64,000 nt of DNA from Nostoc sp. HK-01. GTDB lineage: Bacteria > Cyanobacteriota > Cyanobacteriia > Cyanobacteriales > Nostocaceae. The stretch is taken from assembly GCA_003990705.1 (NCBI GenBank), contig AP018318.1:2731501-2795500 (forward strand), in the 5' to 3' direction. Shown in pieces: positions 28,249-37,175 of this stretch. The notes beneath the pieces are model-generated. The model was not told the DNA's origin. It made no database searches and saw only the letters and a list, made by a program, of their open reading frames with translations. Made by a program: the position numbers and the translations under genes. The first letter of the stretch is position 1. Each line of letters opens with the position of its first letter.

Positions 28249-28263
28249 CGATCATCATTATTA
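28249..28263 (-). promoter_or_regulatory. Zur-box-like palindrome upstream of the metal-binding protein gene
   Basis: On the minus strand the site reads TAATAATGATGATCG. It agrees at 12 of 15 positions with TGATAATGATTATCA, the form I remember for cyanobacterial Zur boxes. It lies 32 bases before the start codon, where a repressor would act. The consensus is from memory. Confidence 0.4.
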
Positions 28264-28340
28264 ATCAATAACAGTGAAATGTTAGATATTCAGGACTAAG
28301 TATCAGATTGCATAAGTTCATAGCAAAACAGATACACAAA

Positions 28341-28384
28341 CTCTGTGTACTCTGCGTTTACCTCAGCGCTACTTTGCGTTTAAA
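28341..28384. repeat. Dispersed repeat, copy A
   Basis: The GCGTTTACCTCAGCG core with its flanks (about 44 bases) recurs with few differences at 32405-32450. Confidence 0.65.
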
Positions 28385-28427
28385 AAAGGATCAATTAAAA
28401 ATTGTTCAACAAAAAGATAAGGGAATT

Positions 28428-29465
28428 TTATACATCTTTTGACCAGATAATTAACTCGCCTTGTTCACCACCTGCGGCGAGAAACTGACCTTGGGGATGC
28501 CAAGCTAAGGTGGAGAACCCGGCGGTAGCACCTGTGAGAATTTGGGATACTTGCGAAGCTTCTGTCCACAAACACAATAAACCATCAGCGCCAGCGGATG
28601 CTAACAAAAAGCTGTGGGGTGCAAAAGCGATCGCATTAATCACATCCACATGATTAGTTAACACTCGCGCTTCCCAACCTGAAGATTCATCCTCTAACTT
28701 TTCCCAGACGACAATACCTTCAACACTAGAAGATGCAAGTATCGGCGCACCTAGTTCAGTAGTAGCTTCTGACCATGCTAACTGCCGAATCTTACCAGGA
28801 AAGCCACGCATAATCCAGGGGTCGGGGTTGCTCCAATCCAAAACTGTGACGCTGCGATCCATATTCCCGGAAGCCAAGTATTTGCTATCAGGCGACCAAC
28901 CCATAGCTACACTGACAGTTGGCATAGTCAGAAAGAATGGTTCTTCATCCCAGTTTTGACTCTCCCAAATCTTGATTCCTTGATAACCACCAATGGCTAA
29001 ATACTGGCCATCGCTGCGCCAATCTATCCCTAAAACCGAGGAGTTATCAAAATTTAAGGTGACGACTATCTCACCCAGATCAGCATCCCAGACTTGCACA
29101 TAACGCCCCAAACTAAAAGCTAGTTGGTTACTAGTATGATTCCAAGCCAACTTATCTACCCAGGCTGGTGCATTTTCTAAAGTGGCGATGAGTTCATGTT
29201 CCCGCCAAATTTTGACTTGTCCATCCTGTCCACCAACGGCTAAAAATTTGCCATCAGCCGAAAAAGCCACACAGTCTACAGATTTCCCACTGCTACTTTG
29301 TAGTTCTACGACATTACCATCATTCCATAGCACCACCTCTCCAGCCGCAGATGTCGCCGCGAGAATTTCACCTTCAGGAGACCAAGCTAATGCTGTGACA
29401 TAATCTGACAGCATCCCGGAATCATATATCGCAAATTCTGAGGATTTGTTAGTTGTCAAGTTCAT
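28428..29465 (-). CDS. WD40 repeat protein
   Basis: A 345-residue protein made of about seven WD40 blades from residue 20 to the end. Repeats end in Trp-type motifs such as VVLWND, VKIWRE, VQVWDA, IKIWES, VVWEK, LCLWTE and LIIWSK, with Gly-His/Gly-Gly positions loosely kept. One complete seven-bladed propeller and no other domain suggest a soluble protein-binding scaffold. The gene lies 210 bases upstream of the zinc-type binding protein gene on the same strand. A link to metal homeostasis would be inference only. Confidence 0.85.
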   Translation of the reverse strand: MNLTTNKSSEFAIYDSGMLSDYVTALAWSPEGEILAATSAAGEVVLWNDGNVVELQSSSGKSVDCVAFSADGKFLAVGGQDGQVKIWREHELIATLENAPAWVDKLAWNHTSNQLAFSLGRYVQVWDADLGEIVVTLNFDNSSVLGIDWRSDGQYLAIGGYQGIKIWESQNWDEEPFFLTMPTVSVAMGWSPDSKYLASGNMDRSVTVLDWSNPDPWIMRGFPGKIRQLAWSEATTELGAPILASSSVEGIVVWEKLEDESSGWEARVLTNHVDVINAIAFAPHSFLLASAGADGLLCLWTEASQVSQILTGATAGFSTLAWHPQGQFLAAGGEQGELIIWSKDV

Positions 29466-29573
29466 TTTTATCTGCGTTTATCCGCGTTCATCTGCGGTTA
29501 ATTTTATCTAAATCTAATGCACAAAATTAGCTGTCTCAATATCAACCGCAGGGTAGGACGCAAAGAACTCAAA

Positions 29574-29609
29574 GAAAAAAATGGGGTAATTCTTTTTCAG
29601 AACTACCCC
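29574..29609 (-). terminator. Rho-independent terminator of ftsH
   Basis: GGGGTAGTTCT pairs with AGAATTACCCC (29583-29609, minus-strand reading, one G-T pair) around a 5-base loop, followed by a run of seven T on the minus strand. It lies about 33 bases after the ftsH stop. Confidence 0.8.
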
Positions 29610-29641
29610 AAATCCAAATTTTAGATGATTACCGCAGTTGA

Positions 29642-31480
29642 TTAAGCAAAGGCGGCAGTTTTCACATCATTATTTGCCAAGATTTCTTGCAATTCTTCGG
29701 CATCTACTGTCTCTTTATCAACCAGCATTTGGGCTAACTGATCTAGAATGTGACGGTTGTTGATTAACACTTCTTTGGCGCGGGTGTAGGCTGTATCTAC
29801 GAGTTTCCGTACTTCTTCGTCGATAGCAGCAGCGGTTTCTTCGGAGAAGTCGCGCTCTGACATAATATCGCGTCCGAGGAACATATTACCTTGTTGACGA
29901 CCCAGTGCAACAGGCCCTAAGCGATCGCTCATTCCAAAGCGAGTAATCATTTGACGGGCTACTCTTGCTACCTGTTGTAGGTCGTTAGAAGCACCTGTGG
30001 TTACTTCTTCTTCACCAAAGATAATTTCTTCGGCTAAACGACCACCTAATGCCACAGCCATCTGATTTTCCAGATAGGAGCGACTGTATAAACCAGTGTC
30101 CATCCGGTCTTCGCTGGGGGTGAACCAAGTTAAACCACCTGCACGACCGCGAGGAATGATACTAATCTTTTGTACTGGGTCATAGTCAGGCATCAATGCA
30201 CCAACTAAAGCGTGACCAGCTTCGTGATAAGCTACCAAGGTCTTGCGTTTTTCGCTCATTACCCGGTCTTTCTTTTCTGGGCCAGCTAACACGCGATCGA
30301 TGGCATCATTGATTTCATCCATCGAAATTTCGGTTAAGTTGCGGCGTGCTGCCAAAATTGCTGCTTCGTTCAACAAGTTGGATAAATCTGCGCCAGTGAA
30401 ACCAGGGGTACGACGGGCGATTTTATCCAAGTCCACATCTTTAGCTAAGGTTTTGCCACGGGCGTGAACTTTCAGGATTTCGCTGCGTCCGGCGTAGTCA
30501 GGACGGTCTACTACAACTTGACGGTCGAAGCGACCAGGACGTAATAAAGCTGCGTCTAATACGTCGGGACGGTTGGTAGCAGCAATGATGATAATACCAG
30601 TGTTACCTTCAAAACCATCCATTTCGGTGAGTAACTGGTTGAGGGTTTGTTCCCGTTCATCGTTACCACCGCCTAAACCAGCACCCCGTTGACGACCAAC
30701 TGCGTCAATTTCATCGATAAAGACGATACAAGGAGCGTTAGATTTAGCTTGCTCAAATAAATCACGGACGCGGGAAGCACCCACACCCACGAACATTTCT
30801 ACAAATTCGGAACCAGAGATAGAGAAGAAAGGTACACCAGCTTCCCCAGCCACAGCACGAGCCAGTAAGGTTTTACCTGTACCTGGAGGCCCTACTAATA
30901 ATACTCCTTTAGGAATTTTTGCACCAACTGCGGTAAAGCGATCGGCGTTTTTGAGAAAGTCTACAACTTCGTTTAATTCGAGCTTGGCTTGGTCAATCCC
31001 AGCAACATCACCAAATGTCACCTGGGTTTGAGGTTCCATTTGCACTCTGGCTTTGGATTTACCAAAGTTCATGGCTTGGCTACCAGGGCCACTTTGAGCG
31101 CGGCGGAGTAAGAAAAATAAACCAACTAACAGCAGTACAGGGAAAAATAAACTGCTTAGTGCCTTAAACCAAAAACCTTCATCAGTTTGAGGCAATACAG
31201 AAATATCAACGCCTTTAGAGGTGAGAGTGTTAATTAAGTCGGGGTCGTTAACTAAGGTGACTTTAATCTGAGTTCCGTCCTGAGCCTTAACAATCGCTGT
31301 AGAACGATCTGCACTCACCCTAACTTGTGTAACTCTACCTTTTTCAACTTCTTGAATAAATTGACTGTAGCGCCATGTTTGTGTGTTTTGTGGTTGTTTG
31401 TCAAAGAATGCTGTTCCCAGCGCAATGACAACAATAAACAGTAGCGCGTACAGCCCCGCATTTCTCCATCTTTTATTCAC
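29642..31480 (-). CDS. ftsH: ATP-dependent zinc metalloprotease FtsH
   Basis: A 612-residue membrane AAA protease. Two membrane helices (about 9-25 and 107-126) flank a lumenal domain. The AAA module has Walker A GPPGTGKT (197-204), Walker B FIDEID (254-259) and the second region of homology around [20 protein letters not shown] (301-320). The peptidase zinc site is HEAGH (419-423). FtsH degrades damaged membrane proteins, in cyanobacteria notably photosystem II D1. Several ftsH paralogues exist in cyanobacteria and I cannot say which this is. The length fits the family and a terminator follows. Confidence 0.95.
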   Translation of the reverse strand: MNKRWRNAGLYALLFIVVIALGTAFFDKQPQNTQTWRYSQFIQEVEKGRVTQVRVSADRSTAIVKAQDGTQIKVTLVNDPDLINTLTSKGVDISVLPQTDEGFWFKALSSLFFPVLLLVGLFFLLRRAQSGPGSQAMNFGKSKARVQMEPQTQVTFGDVAGIDQAKLELNEVVDFLKNADRFTAVGAKIPKGVLLVGPPGTGKTLLARAVAGEAGVPFFSISGSEFVEMFVGVGASRVRDLFEQAKSNAPCIVFIDEIDAVGRQRGAGLGGGNDEREQTLNQLLTEMDGFEGNTGIIIIAATNRPDVLDAALLRPGRFDRQVVVDRPDYAGRSEILKVHARGKTLAKDVDLDKIARRTPGFTGADLSNLLNEAAILAARRNLTEISMDEINDAIDRVLAGPEKKDRVMSEKRKTLVAYHEAGHALVGALMPDYDPVQKISIIPRGRAGGLTWFTPSEDRMDTGLYSRSYLENQMAVALGGRLAEEIIFGEEEVTTGASNDLQQVARVARQMITRFGMSDRLGPVALGRQQGNMFLGRDIMSERDFSEETAAAIDEEVRKLVDTAYTRAKEVLINNRHILDQLAQMLVDKETVDAEELQEILANNDVKTAAFA

Positions 31481-31558
31481 TAAGGTCTATCTCCTGTATA
31501 TTCTGTGCTTTCGCGGAGCGTCTCTGTATGAGAGGGCATTATTAAGAATTATGTTAAC

Positions 31559-32398
31559 TTATTTTAAGGTATACCAGAATGGTACGGTTGTCATGCTAAA
31601 AAGCCTCCTGATTTGCTGAAAATTGAGATGGTGGGGATTATATTGTAGCGACCCTGAAGCTTGCTCGACGGTATGAATGGGGATAATTTCTACCACACTA
31701 TTAGTGTAGGCGATCGCTTCAAATCCCGTGACTAACTCAGGTGTCCAAGGTTCCTCTCGTACTTGTAGCTGTTGGTTTTGCAGCCATTGAATAATTTGCG
31801 ATCGCATAATTCCGGGTAAAATCCCTACATATTCGGGCGGTGTCCACCACAAACCATCCCGCCACCCCCAAAGATTACCAGTCGTAGTTTCTAGCCAATT
31901 ACCTGCAATATCAACTAAAATCCCTTCCTCGGCTGCTAAAGCTTGCACACTATTTTTCGCTAACCAAGCACCTAAATAATTACCTGTTTTATGAGAAGGC
32001 AAGTTGCGAGAAAATTCTGGTTGTGCAATGGCGCATTTCACCCCATTTTGTTGTTTTTTTGTTAAATCTGCTGGTAAATTTCTGCCAATTATCCATTCCC
32101 TACCATCAGGAAACAAGGTAATTCTGAGAATGGGGAAATGTTGAATGAGAATTTCTGCACCTTGATGTATCCACTGCCAATCTGGTTGTTGCCAAGTAAA
32201 AGCTTGTAAACTTAACTGGAGGCGATCGCAGTGTGCCTGCCAGTTAGTTAAACTACTATCGAGAGAATTTTCATAAACTCGCAATGTAGTAAACACCGTT
32301 GCACCATAAAGCAACCCCGGATCATTAATATCTAATTCCAGGGTTTGAGACTCAATTAATTTGCCGTTATACCAATAAATAACTTCACCACCTTTCAA
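31559..32398 (-). CDS. Class IV PLP aminotransferase, probable aminodeoxychorismate lyase (PabC-like)
   Basis: A 279-residue fold-type IV protein: WYNGKL at the N-terminus, DPGLLYGATVFTTLRVY (about 25-41), the PLP lysine in SHKTGNYLG (about 134-142), and EGILVDIAGNWLETTTGN with the conserved Glu near 166. The family contains 4-amino-4-deoxychorismate lyase, branched-chain and D-amino-acid transaminases; PabC (folate pathway) is the likeliest cyanobacterial role. The start is uncertain: TTG at 32398 opens the frame, but an AAGGTGG ribosome-site-like sequence lies just after it. The gene follows tgt by 47 bases on the same strand. Confidence 0.75.
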   Translation of the reverse strand: MKGGEVIYWYNGKLIESQTLELDINDPGLLYGATVFTTLRVYENSLDSSLTNWQAHCDRLQLSLQAFTWQQPDWQWIHQGAEILIQHFPILRITLFPDGREWIIGRNLPADLTKKQQNGVKCAIAQPEFSRNLPSHKTGNYLGAWLAKNSVQALAAEEGILVDIAGNWLETTTGNLWGWRDGLWWTPPEYVGILPGIMRSQIIQWLQNQQLQVREEPWTPELVTGFEAIAYTNSVVEIIPIHTVEQASGSLQYNPHHLNFQQIRRLFSMTTVPFWYTLK

Positions 32399-32404
32399 TA
32401 AAGA

Positions 32405-33591
<1,187 letters not shown>

Positions 33592-33691
33592 TTAGACGAT
33601 TTCACTAAATGATTGTCATTTGTCCTTTGTCCTTGGTTATAGCAATTATTAATAGTCTTGGTTTATAGGAGCGCAAAACTTTGTGCCGCTA

Positions 33692-33719
33692 CTAATGACA
33701 GATGACTAATGACAGATGA
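33692..33719. repeat. Tandem 14-base repeat
   Basis: CTAATGACAGATGA occurs twice in tandem without a mismatch. A relative (AAATGACGAATGACAAATGACC) is at 50133-50154. Confidence 0.7.
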
Positions 33720-33724
33720 CAATT

Positions 33725-34177
33725 CTAAAACGAATCAGAGCAGTCATCATCAATTTCTGCATCCCATTTGGCAGAGAGAACTTGTTCCATCATCGCTTCA
33801 ATCGCGCTGACGTTGAAGGTTTTCTCCCGACGTTCTTGTAAAGGGGTAGTAAGGGGAATGAGCCGTAAACACATACCTTCTTGCATCAAATCGAAACAGG
33901 TTTCTTGTGGCGAGGACTGTTTCAGTTCTATGTAATCAAAACTATAAACATTCAAATAAAGCGCGCTGTTAGCCACTAAGGTAGAACGTTGCGGATTAGC
34001 GAATACTTCTATGACATCTCCTTCACCCTCGCTCACTACCTTTTCTCCGTGGGTGTATACGTAGTGAACTCGACCTAAATCAGAAAGTAATCGCCGCATA
34101 TCGAGCTTATTCACAATCACGCCCGTGTCAACAATGCACGGAGCAGGTATCCTGGTGTCGGGTAGATGATGACTCAT
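33725..34177 (-). CDS. Conserved-looking protein of unknown function
   Basis: A 150-residue acidic soluble protein that I do not recognise. It has no signal peptide, membrane helix or repeated domain. The middle (GRVHYVYTHGEKVVSEGEGDVIEVF, about 35-59) looks like beta strands and the C-terminus ends in an acidic DDDCSDSF tail. ATG start with a GGAAAT-TTAAGGAG sequence just upstream. It lies alone between tgt and cobS, on the tgt strand. Confidence 0.65.
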   Translation of the reverse strand: MSHHLPDTRIPAPCIVDTGVIVNKLDMRRLLSDLGRVHYVYTHGEKVVSEGEGDVIEVFANPQRSTLVANSALYLNVYSFDYIELKQSSPQETCFDLMQEGMCLRLIPLTTPLQERREKTFNVSAIEAMMEQVLSAKWDAEIDDDCSDSF

Positions 34178-34539
34178 AGGAAATTTAAGGAGTGAGAAAA
34201 GGCGAGAACACAGCTAAAAATATTAAATGAATAGCTTAATTAGTTCCCTACATTTAAAAAATATCAATTTTGTGGTGCGATCGCTTCAATACTCTCGATC
34301 TAATTTACTAGCTAATGAATACACAAAATTTTTTGCTAGTATTACCTTGTTAAATTTGTTTTTTTATGTTATTATTGTGGGCTAAAAAATTAGCTCTACG
34401 AGTCCAGCATAGCAAAATTTTTTAGAAGAGTCTGTAAACTAATAGCTATCTTATCCAAAGCTTTAAACTTTTCTACTAGTGGTTGTACCACAGTAATCAA
34501 TATTATCCCTGAAATAGCCATTAAGAAAATGTAACTAAT
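34178..34539. other. Divergent gap before cobS, 362 bases
   Basis: AT-rich DNA with one HIP1 site. I looked for a cobalamin riboswitch before cobS and saw none. No small gene or terminator was recognised. Confidence 0.5.
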
Positions 34540-35313
34540 ATGACTAAGTTTTCTCAGTGGTGGAAATCACCTCTGGATACTCTAATTGCAAGTGTAATAT
34601 TTTACAGTGTTATTCCTTTTCCCTATATTCATGGCTTAGATTTTCGGGGAGTTTCTCGCTTTGCTCCAATAGTTGGGTTACTCATTGGAGGAATTTTAGG
34701 TATATGTGACACTGGTATGATTTATTTAGGTATACCAGTATTAACTCGCGGTGCTTTAATTGTGTGTGCTTGGATTGCATTGACAGGTGGATTACATTTA
34801 GATGGTGCAATGGATACAGCTGATGGTTTAGCTGTGGGGAATCCAGAAAAACGACTAGAAGTCATGGCAGATAGCGCTACAGGGGCTTTTGGGGCAATGG
34901 CAGCGATCGCCATAGTATTATTAAAAACATCAGCCTTAACAGACATTGAAGCTCACCGTTGGTTAATATTAATAGCTGCTTGTGGTTGGGGGCGCTGGGG
35001 ACAACAACTAGCCATATTGCGATATCCTTACCTGAAACCGACTGGTAAAGGTGCATTTCACAAAGAAGCCATTCGTTCCTACAAAGATATTATTCCCGGA
35101 CTGCTGTTGTTGTTAAGTTTGAGTGGTTTGCTGTGGTTGATAGACAGCCAAAACCTCTTTCTCGCACTAGCAATGATACTTGCAGGAAGTGCGATCGCTT
35201 GGCTCACGGGCGTATGGTTTAATCACAAATTAGGAGGTCACACAGGTGATACCTACGGCGCAGTCGTCGAGTGGACAGAAGCCTTATTTCTCTGTGTGTT
35301 AACTGTTTTTTAG
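34540..35313 (+). CDS. cobS: Adenosylcobinamide-GDP ribazoletransferase (cobalamin synthase)
   Basis: A 257-residue polytopic membrane enzyme with about six helices. The diagnostic motif [15 protein letters not shown] (about 83-97) and the later Asp-rich DSATGAFG (about 111-118) bind substrate and Mg. It joins adenosylcobinamide-GDP and alpha-ribazole in the last steps of cobalamin assembly. [20 protein letters not shown] (about 228-247) is also typical of CobS/CobV. The length is normal. It is transcribed alone; the next gene converges. Confidence 0.93.
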   Translation: MTKFSQWWKSPLDTLIASVIFYSVIPFPYIHGLDFRGVSRFAPIVGLLIGGILGICDTGMIYLGIPVLTRGALIVCAWIALTGGLHLDGAMDTADGLAVGNPEKRLEVMADSATGAFGAMAAIAIVLLKTSALTDIEAHRWLILIAACGWGRWGQQLAILRYPYLKPTGKGAFHKEAIRSYKDIIPGLLLLLSLSGLLWLIDSQNLFLALAMILAGSAIAWLTGVWFNHKLGGHTGDTYGAVVEWTEALFLCVLTVF

Positions 35314-35346
35314 TGAGACAAAAAGGCAATCTAACTACTCAGCACT

Positions 35347-35802
35347 TTACTTAATTGGTTGCAGTTTTGTCACCTTCAGTTTAAAGTTACCCACTCCCGT
35401 TTCCCCAAAAGACCGAACACGAATAATATATATTCCTGTTTCGTTGATGCGGGTAAATAGTAGAGAGTTGCTAGTACCATCGGGGCCGTCATCGTTTTCG
35501 GCCACGGTTGAGCCATCTGGTGCTAACAGGGTAATGATACAGTCAAAGTTTTCCGAAGATAAATCAACCGCCAGATTATCACCTTTATTCAATTTAACTG
35601 TGTAGTCACGGGCGAATCCACCCTGTCCTGTGGGGATATCTTTTTCTGAGAGTGTATCAGAAAGTTCAGTGAGATTAGTTAAAGGAATTGGACTGTACAA
35701 CTTACTTTGAGCTAATGCTGCTGTTGTACTGATACCAATTGCCAGAAAAGTAATAGGAACAATGATGAATCTTCTTAAACCTGCTGTAAAAGCTTTACTC
35801 AT
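35347..35802 (-). CDS. Secreted protein with a PPC (pre-peptidase C-terminal-like) domain
   Basis: A 151-residue exported protein. The signal peptide has basic residues, a hydrophobic core (about 12-28) and an Ala-Leu-Ala site. The mature part is one PPC-like beta sandwich: YTVKLNKGDNLAVDLSSENFDC, ITLLAPDGSTVAENDDG, then TGIYIIRVRSFGETGVGNFKL. Such domains usually accompany secreted peptidases; here it stands alone with no catalytic domain. The ATG at 35802 is preferred over one 27 bases upstream because GGAG lies just before it. Probable periplasmic or extracellular protein of unknown role. Confidence 0.8.
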   Translation of the reverse strand: MSKAFTAGLRRFIIVPITFLAIGISTTAALAQSKLYSPIPLTNLTELSDTLSEKDIPTGQGGFARDYTVKLNKGDNLAVDLSSENFDCIITLLAPDGSTVAENDDGPDGTSNSLLFTRINETGIYIIRVRSFGETGVGNFKLKVTKLQPIK

Positions 35803-35868
35803 AATCTCCGGCAGTGTTGCCACACACAAGGTATTCGCTTAATTATAGATTTGTCATAGATGACTCGC

Positions 35869-36558
35869 CTATGAACTAGTATGTTGGTCTTTGATGGCGA
35901 TCGCAACTGCCGCTAACCCCAAAACTTTAATTCCAGACTGATGAAGTATTTGTACGGCAGATTTGGTGGTAGCGCCAGTAGTGTAAATATCATCTACTAA
36001 CAATACTGAAGTACTGGGACAGTGATCGCGAAACTTTTTACCAACTACAAAAGCTTCAGCTAAGTTTTTTTCGCGTTCAGACACAGATAAACCAAACTGT
36101 GCTTGAGTTTCTCGTACTCTTTCTAAACCGTTGACGCTTAATTTTAACTTAGTTGTTTGGCAGAAGCTTTCGGCAATTAACGCCGCTTGATTGTAACCAC
36201 GTTGCTTTTGCTTTTGCGGGTGCATGGGTATAGGGACGACGATAAGTTGAGTATGAGGCTGAGGTGAGTGTAATAACCATGCTTCGCCCAACCATACACC
36301 TAACATCCGAGCAATATTTGGCTGGTTTTCGTACTTCATCACAGCGATCGCTCGTTTCAAACTACCACCATATACACCCCAACCAAATACTGGTATTGCA
36401 CCTTGCCATGATATGCAGGGGTTTTTCTGACCGCAGTTTTGTAATTGTCTGGCACAGTATTGACACAAAGTATCAGATGTATTTCGCTGACACAAAGGAC
36501 AATGAGATTGTAAAAATAGGTTGAGCAAACCTTGAAGATTATGAGTCCAACTGGGCAT
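35869..36558 (-). CDS. comF: ComF family phosphoribosyltransferase-fold protein
   Basis: A 229-residue ComF protein. An N-terminal zinc ribbon (CPLCQR at 20-25 and CQYC at 32-35) is followed by VYGGSLKRAIAVMKYENQP, VPIPMHPQKQKQRGYNQA (about 108-125) and the PRPP-loop motif VLLVDDIYTTGATT (about 186-199). ComF acts in natural DNA uptake in transformable bacteria; the catalytic role is unclear. It lies six bases after the GNAT gene on the same strand and is probably co-transcribed with it. The start is ATG. Confidence 0.9.
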   Translation of the reverse strand: MPSWTHNLQGLLNLFLQSHCPLCQRNTSDTLCQYCARQLQNCGQKNPCISWQGAIPVFGWGVYGGSLKRAIAVMKYENQPNIARMLGVWLGEAWLLHSPQPHTQLIVVPIPMHPQKQKQRGYNQAALIAESFCQTTKLKLSVNGLERVRETQAQFGLSVSEREKNLAEAFVVGKKFRDHCPSTSVLLVDDIYTTGATTKSAVQILHQSGIKVLGLAAVAIAIKDQHTSS

Positions 36559-36564
36559 GGAGAA

Positions 36565-37047
36565 TTAGCCTAGATATTTAACATACACGCGATCGCACCG
36601 TGCAGTTTCCACACCTATTTCTGGTAGATAACCACTGCTTTCGTATAACTTGACTGCTTCTACTAATATGCTGGCGGTTTCAATCCAAATTTGCTGAAAA
36701 CCACGGGTAGCAATTGCTGCTTCTAGCTGTTGTAACAAATATTTGCCCAATCCTATACCTCTGACACTGGGTAAAAGATACATTTTACGGATCTCTACAG
36801 CTTTTTCTCCCCGATTGATGGGGTAATAAGCCCCAGTACCTACTATTTGGCTTTGGTGTTCAATAACCCAAAACTCGCCGCCTGTTGCTAAGTAACATTC
36901 TTCTACTTGCAACACATCTCGGTCAGCACCTTTGGGTTCCCAACCCAAACCGTATTCTGATAATACATAACTGATCACTGCGGCCGCTCTGGTGCGATCG
37001 CCCTTCTCCCAGTTACGAATTAAGAAATCTCGATAATGTTCTCTCAT
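36565..37047 (-). CDS. GNAT family N-acetyltransferase
   Basis: A 160-residue GNAT-fold protein. IVGTGAYYPI (about 68-77), EIRKMYLLPSVRGIGLGKYLLQQLEAAI (about 86-113, including the R-G-x-G-x-G/K acetyl-CoA loop) and the C-terminal VKLYESSGY are typical. The acceptor substrate is unknown. It precedes comF with a six-base gap, so the two form an operon. ATG start. Confidence 0.85.
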   Translation of the reverse strand: MREHYRDFLIRNWEKGDRTRAAAVISYVLSEYGLGWEPKGADRDVLQVEECYLATGGEFWVIEHQSQIVGTGAYYPINRGEKAVEIRKMYLLPSVRGIGLGKYLLQQLEAAIATRGFQQIWIETASILVEAVKLYESSGYLPEIGVETARCDRVYVKYLG

Positions 37048-37175
37048 TCCGATGTGTGGGTTAGGTTTAAACAGAAAAATTTTCTGGATATATATCCCAA
37101 TTTACCCACTAGATCGCTATTCTGGCAGAAACAATATCACGAGATACTCTGAAATGTACGTATTTTGCCCTGACT

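Noticed and set aside
33692-33719. Possible CRISPR repeats
   Set aside because: Only two directly adjacent copies with no spacers.
34178-34539. Cobalamin riboswitch upstream of cobS
   Set aside because: No B12-box-like element or the expected multi-stem layout was visible.
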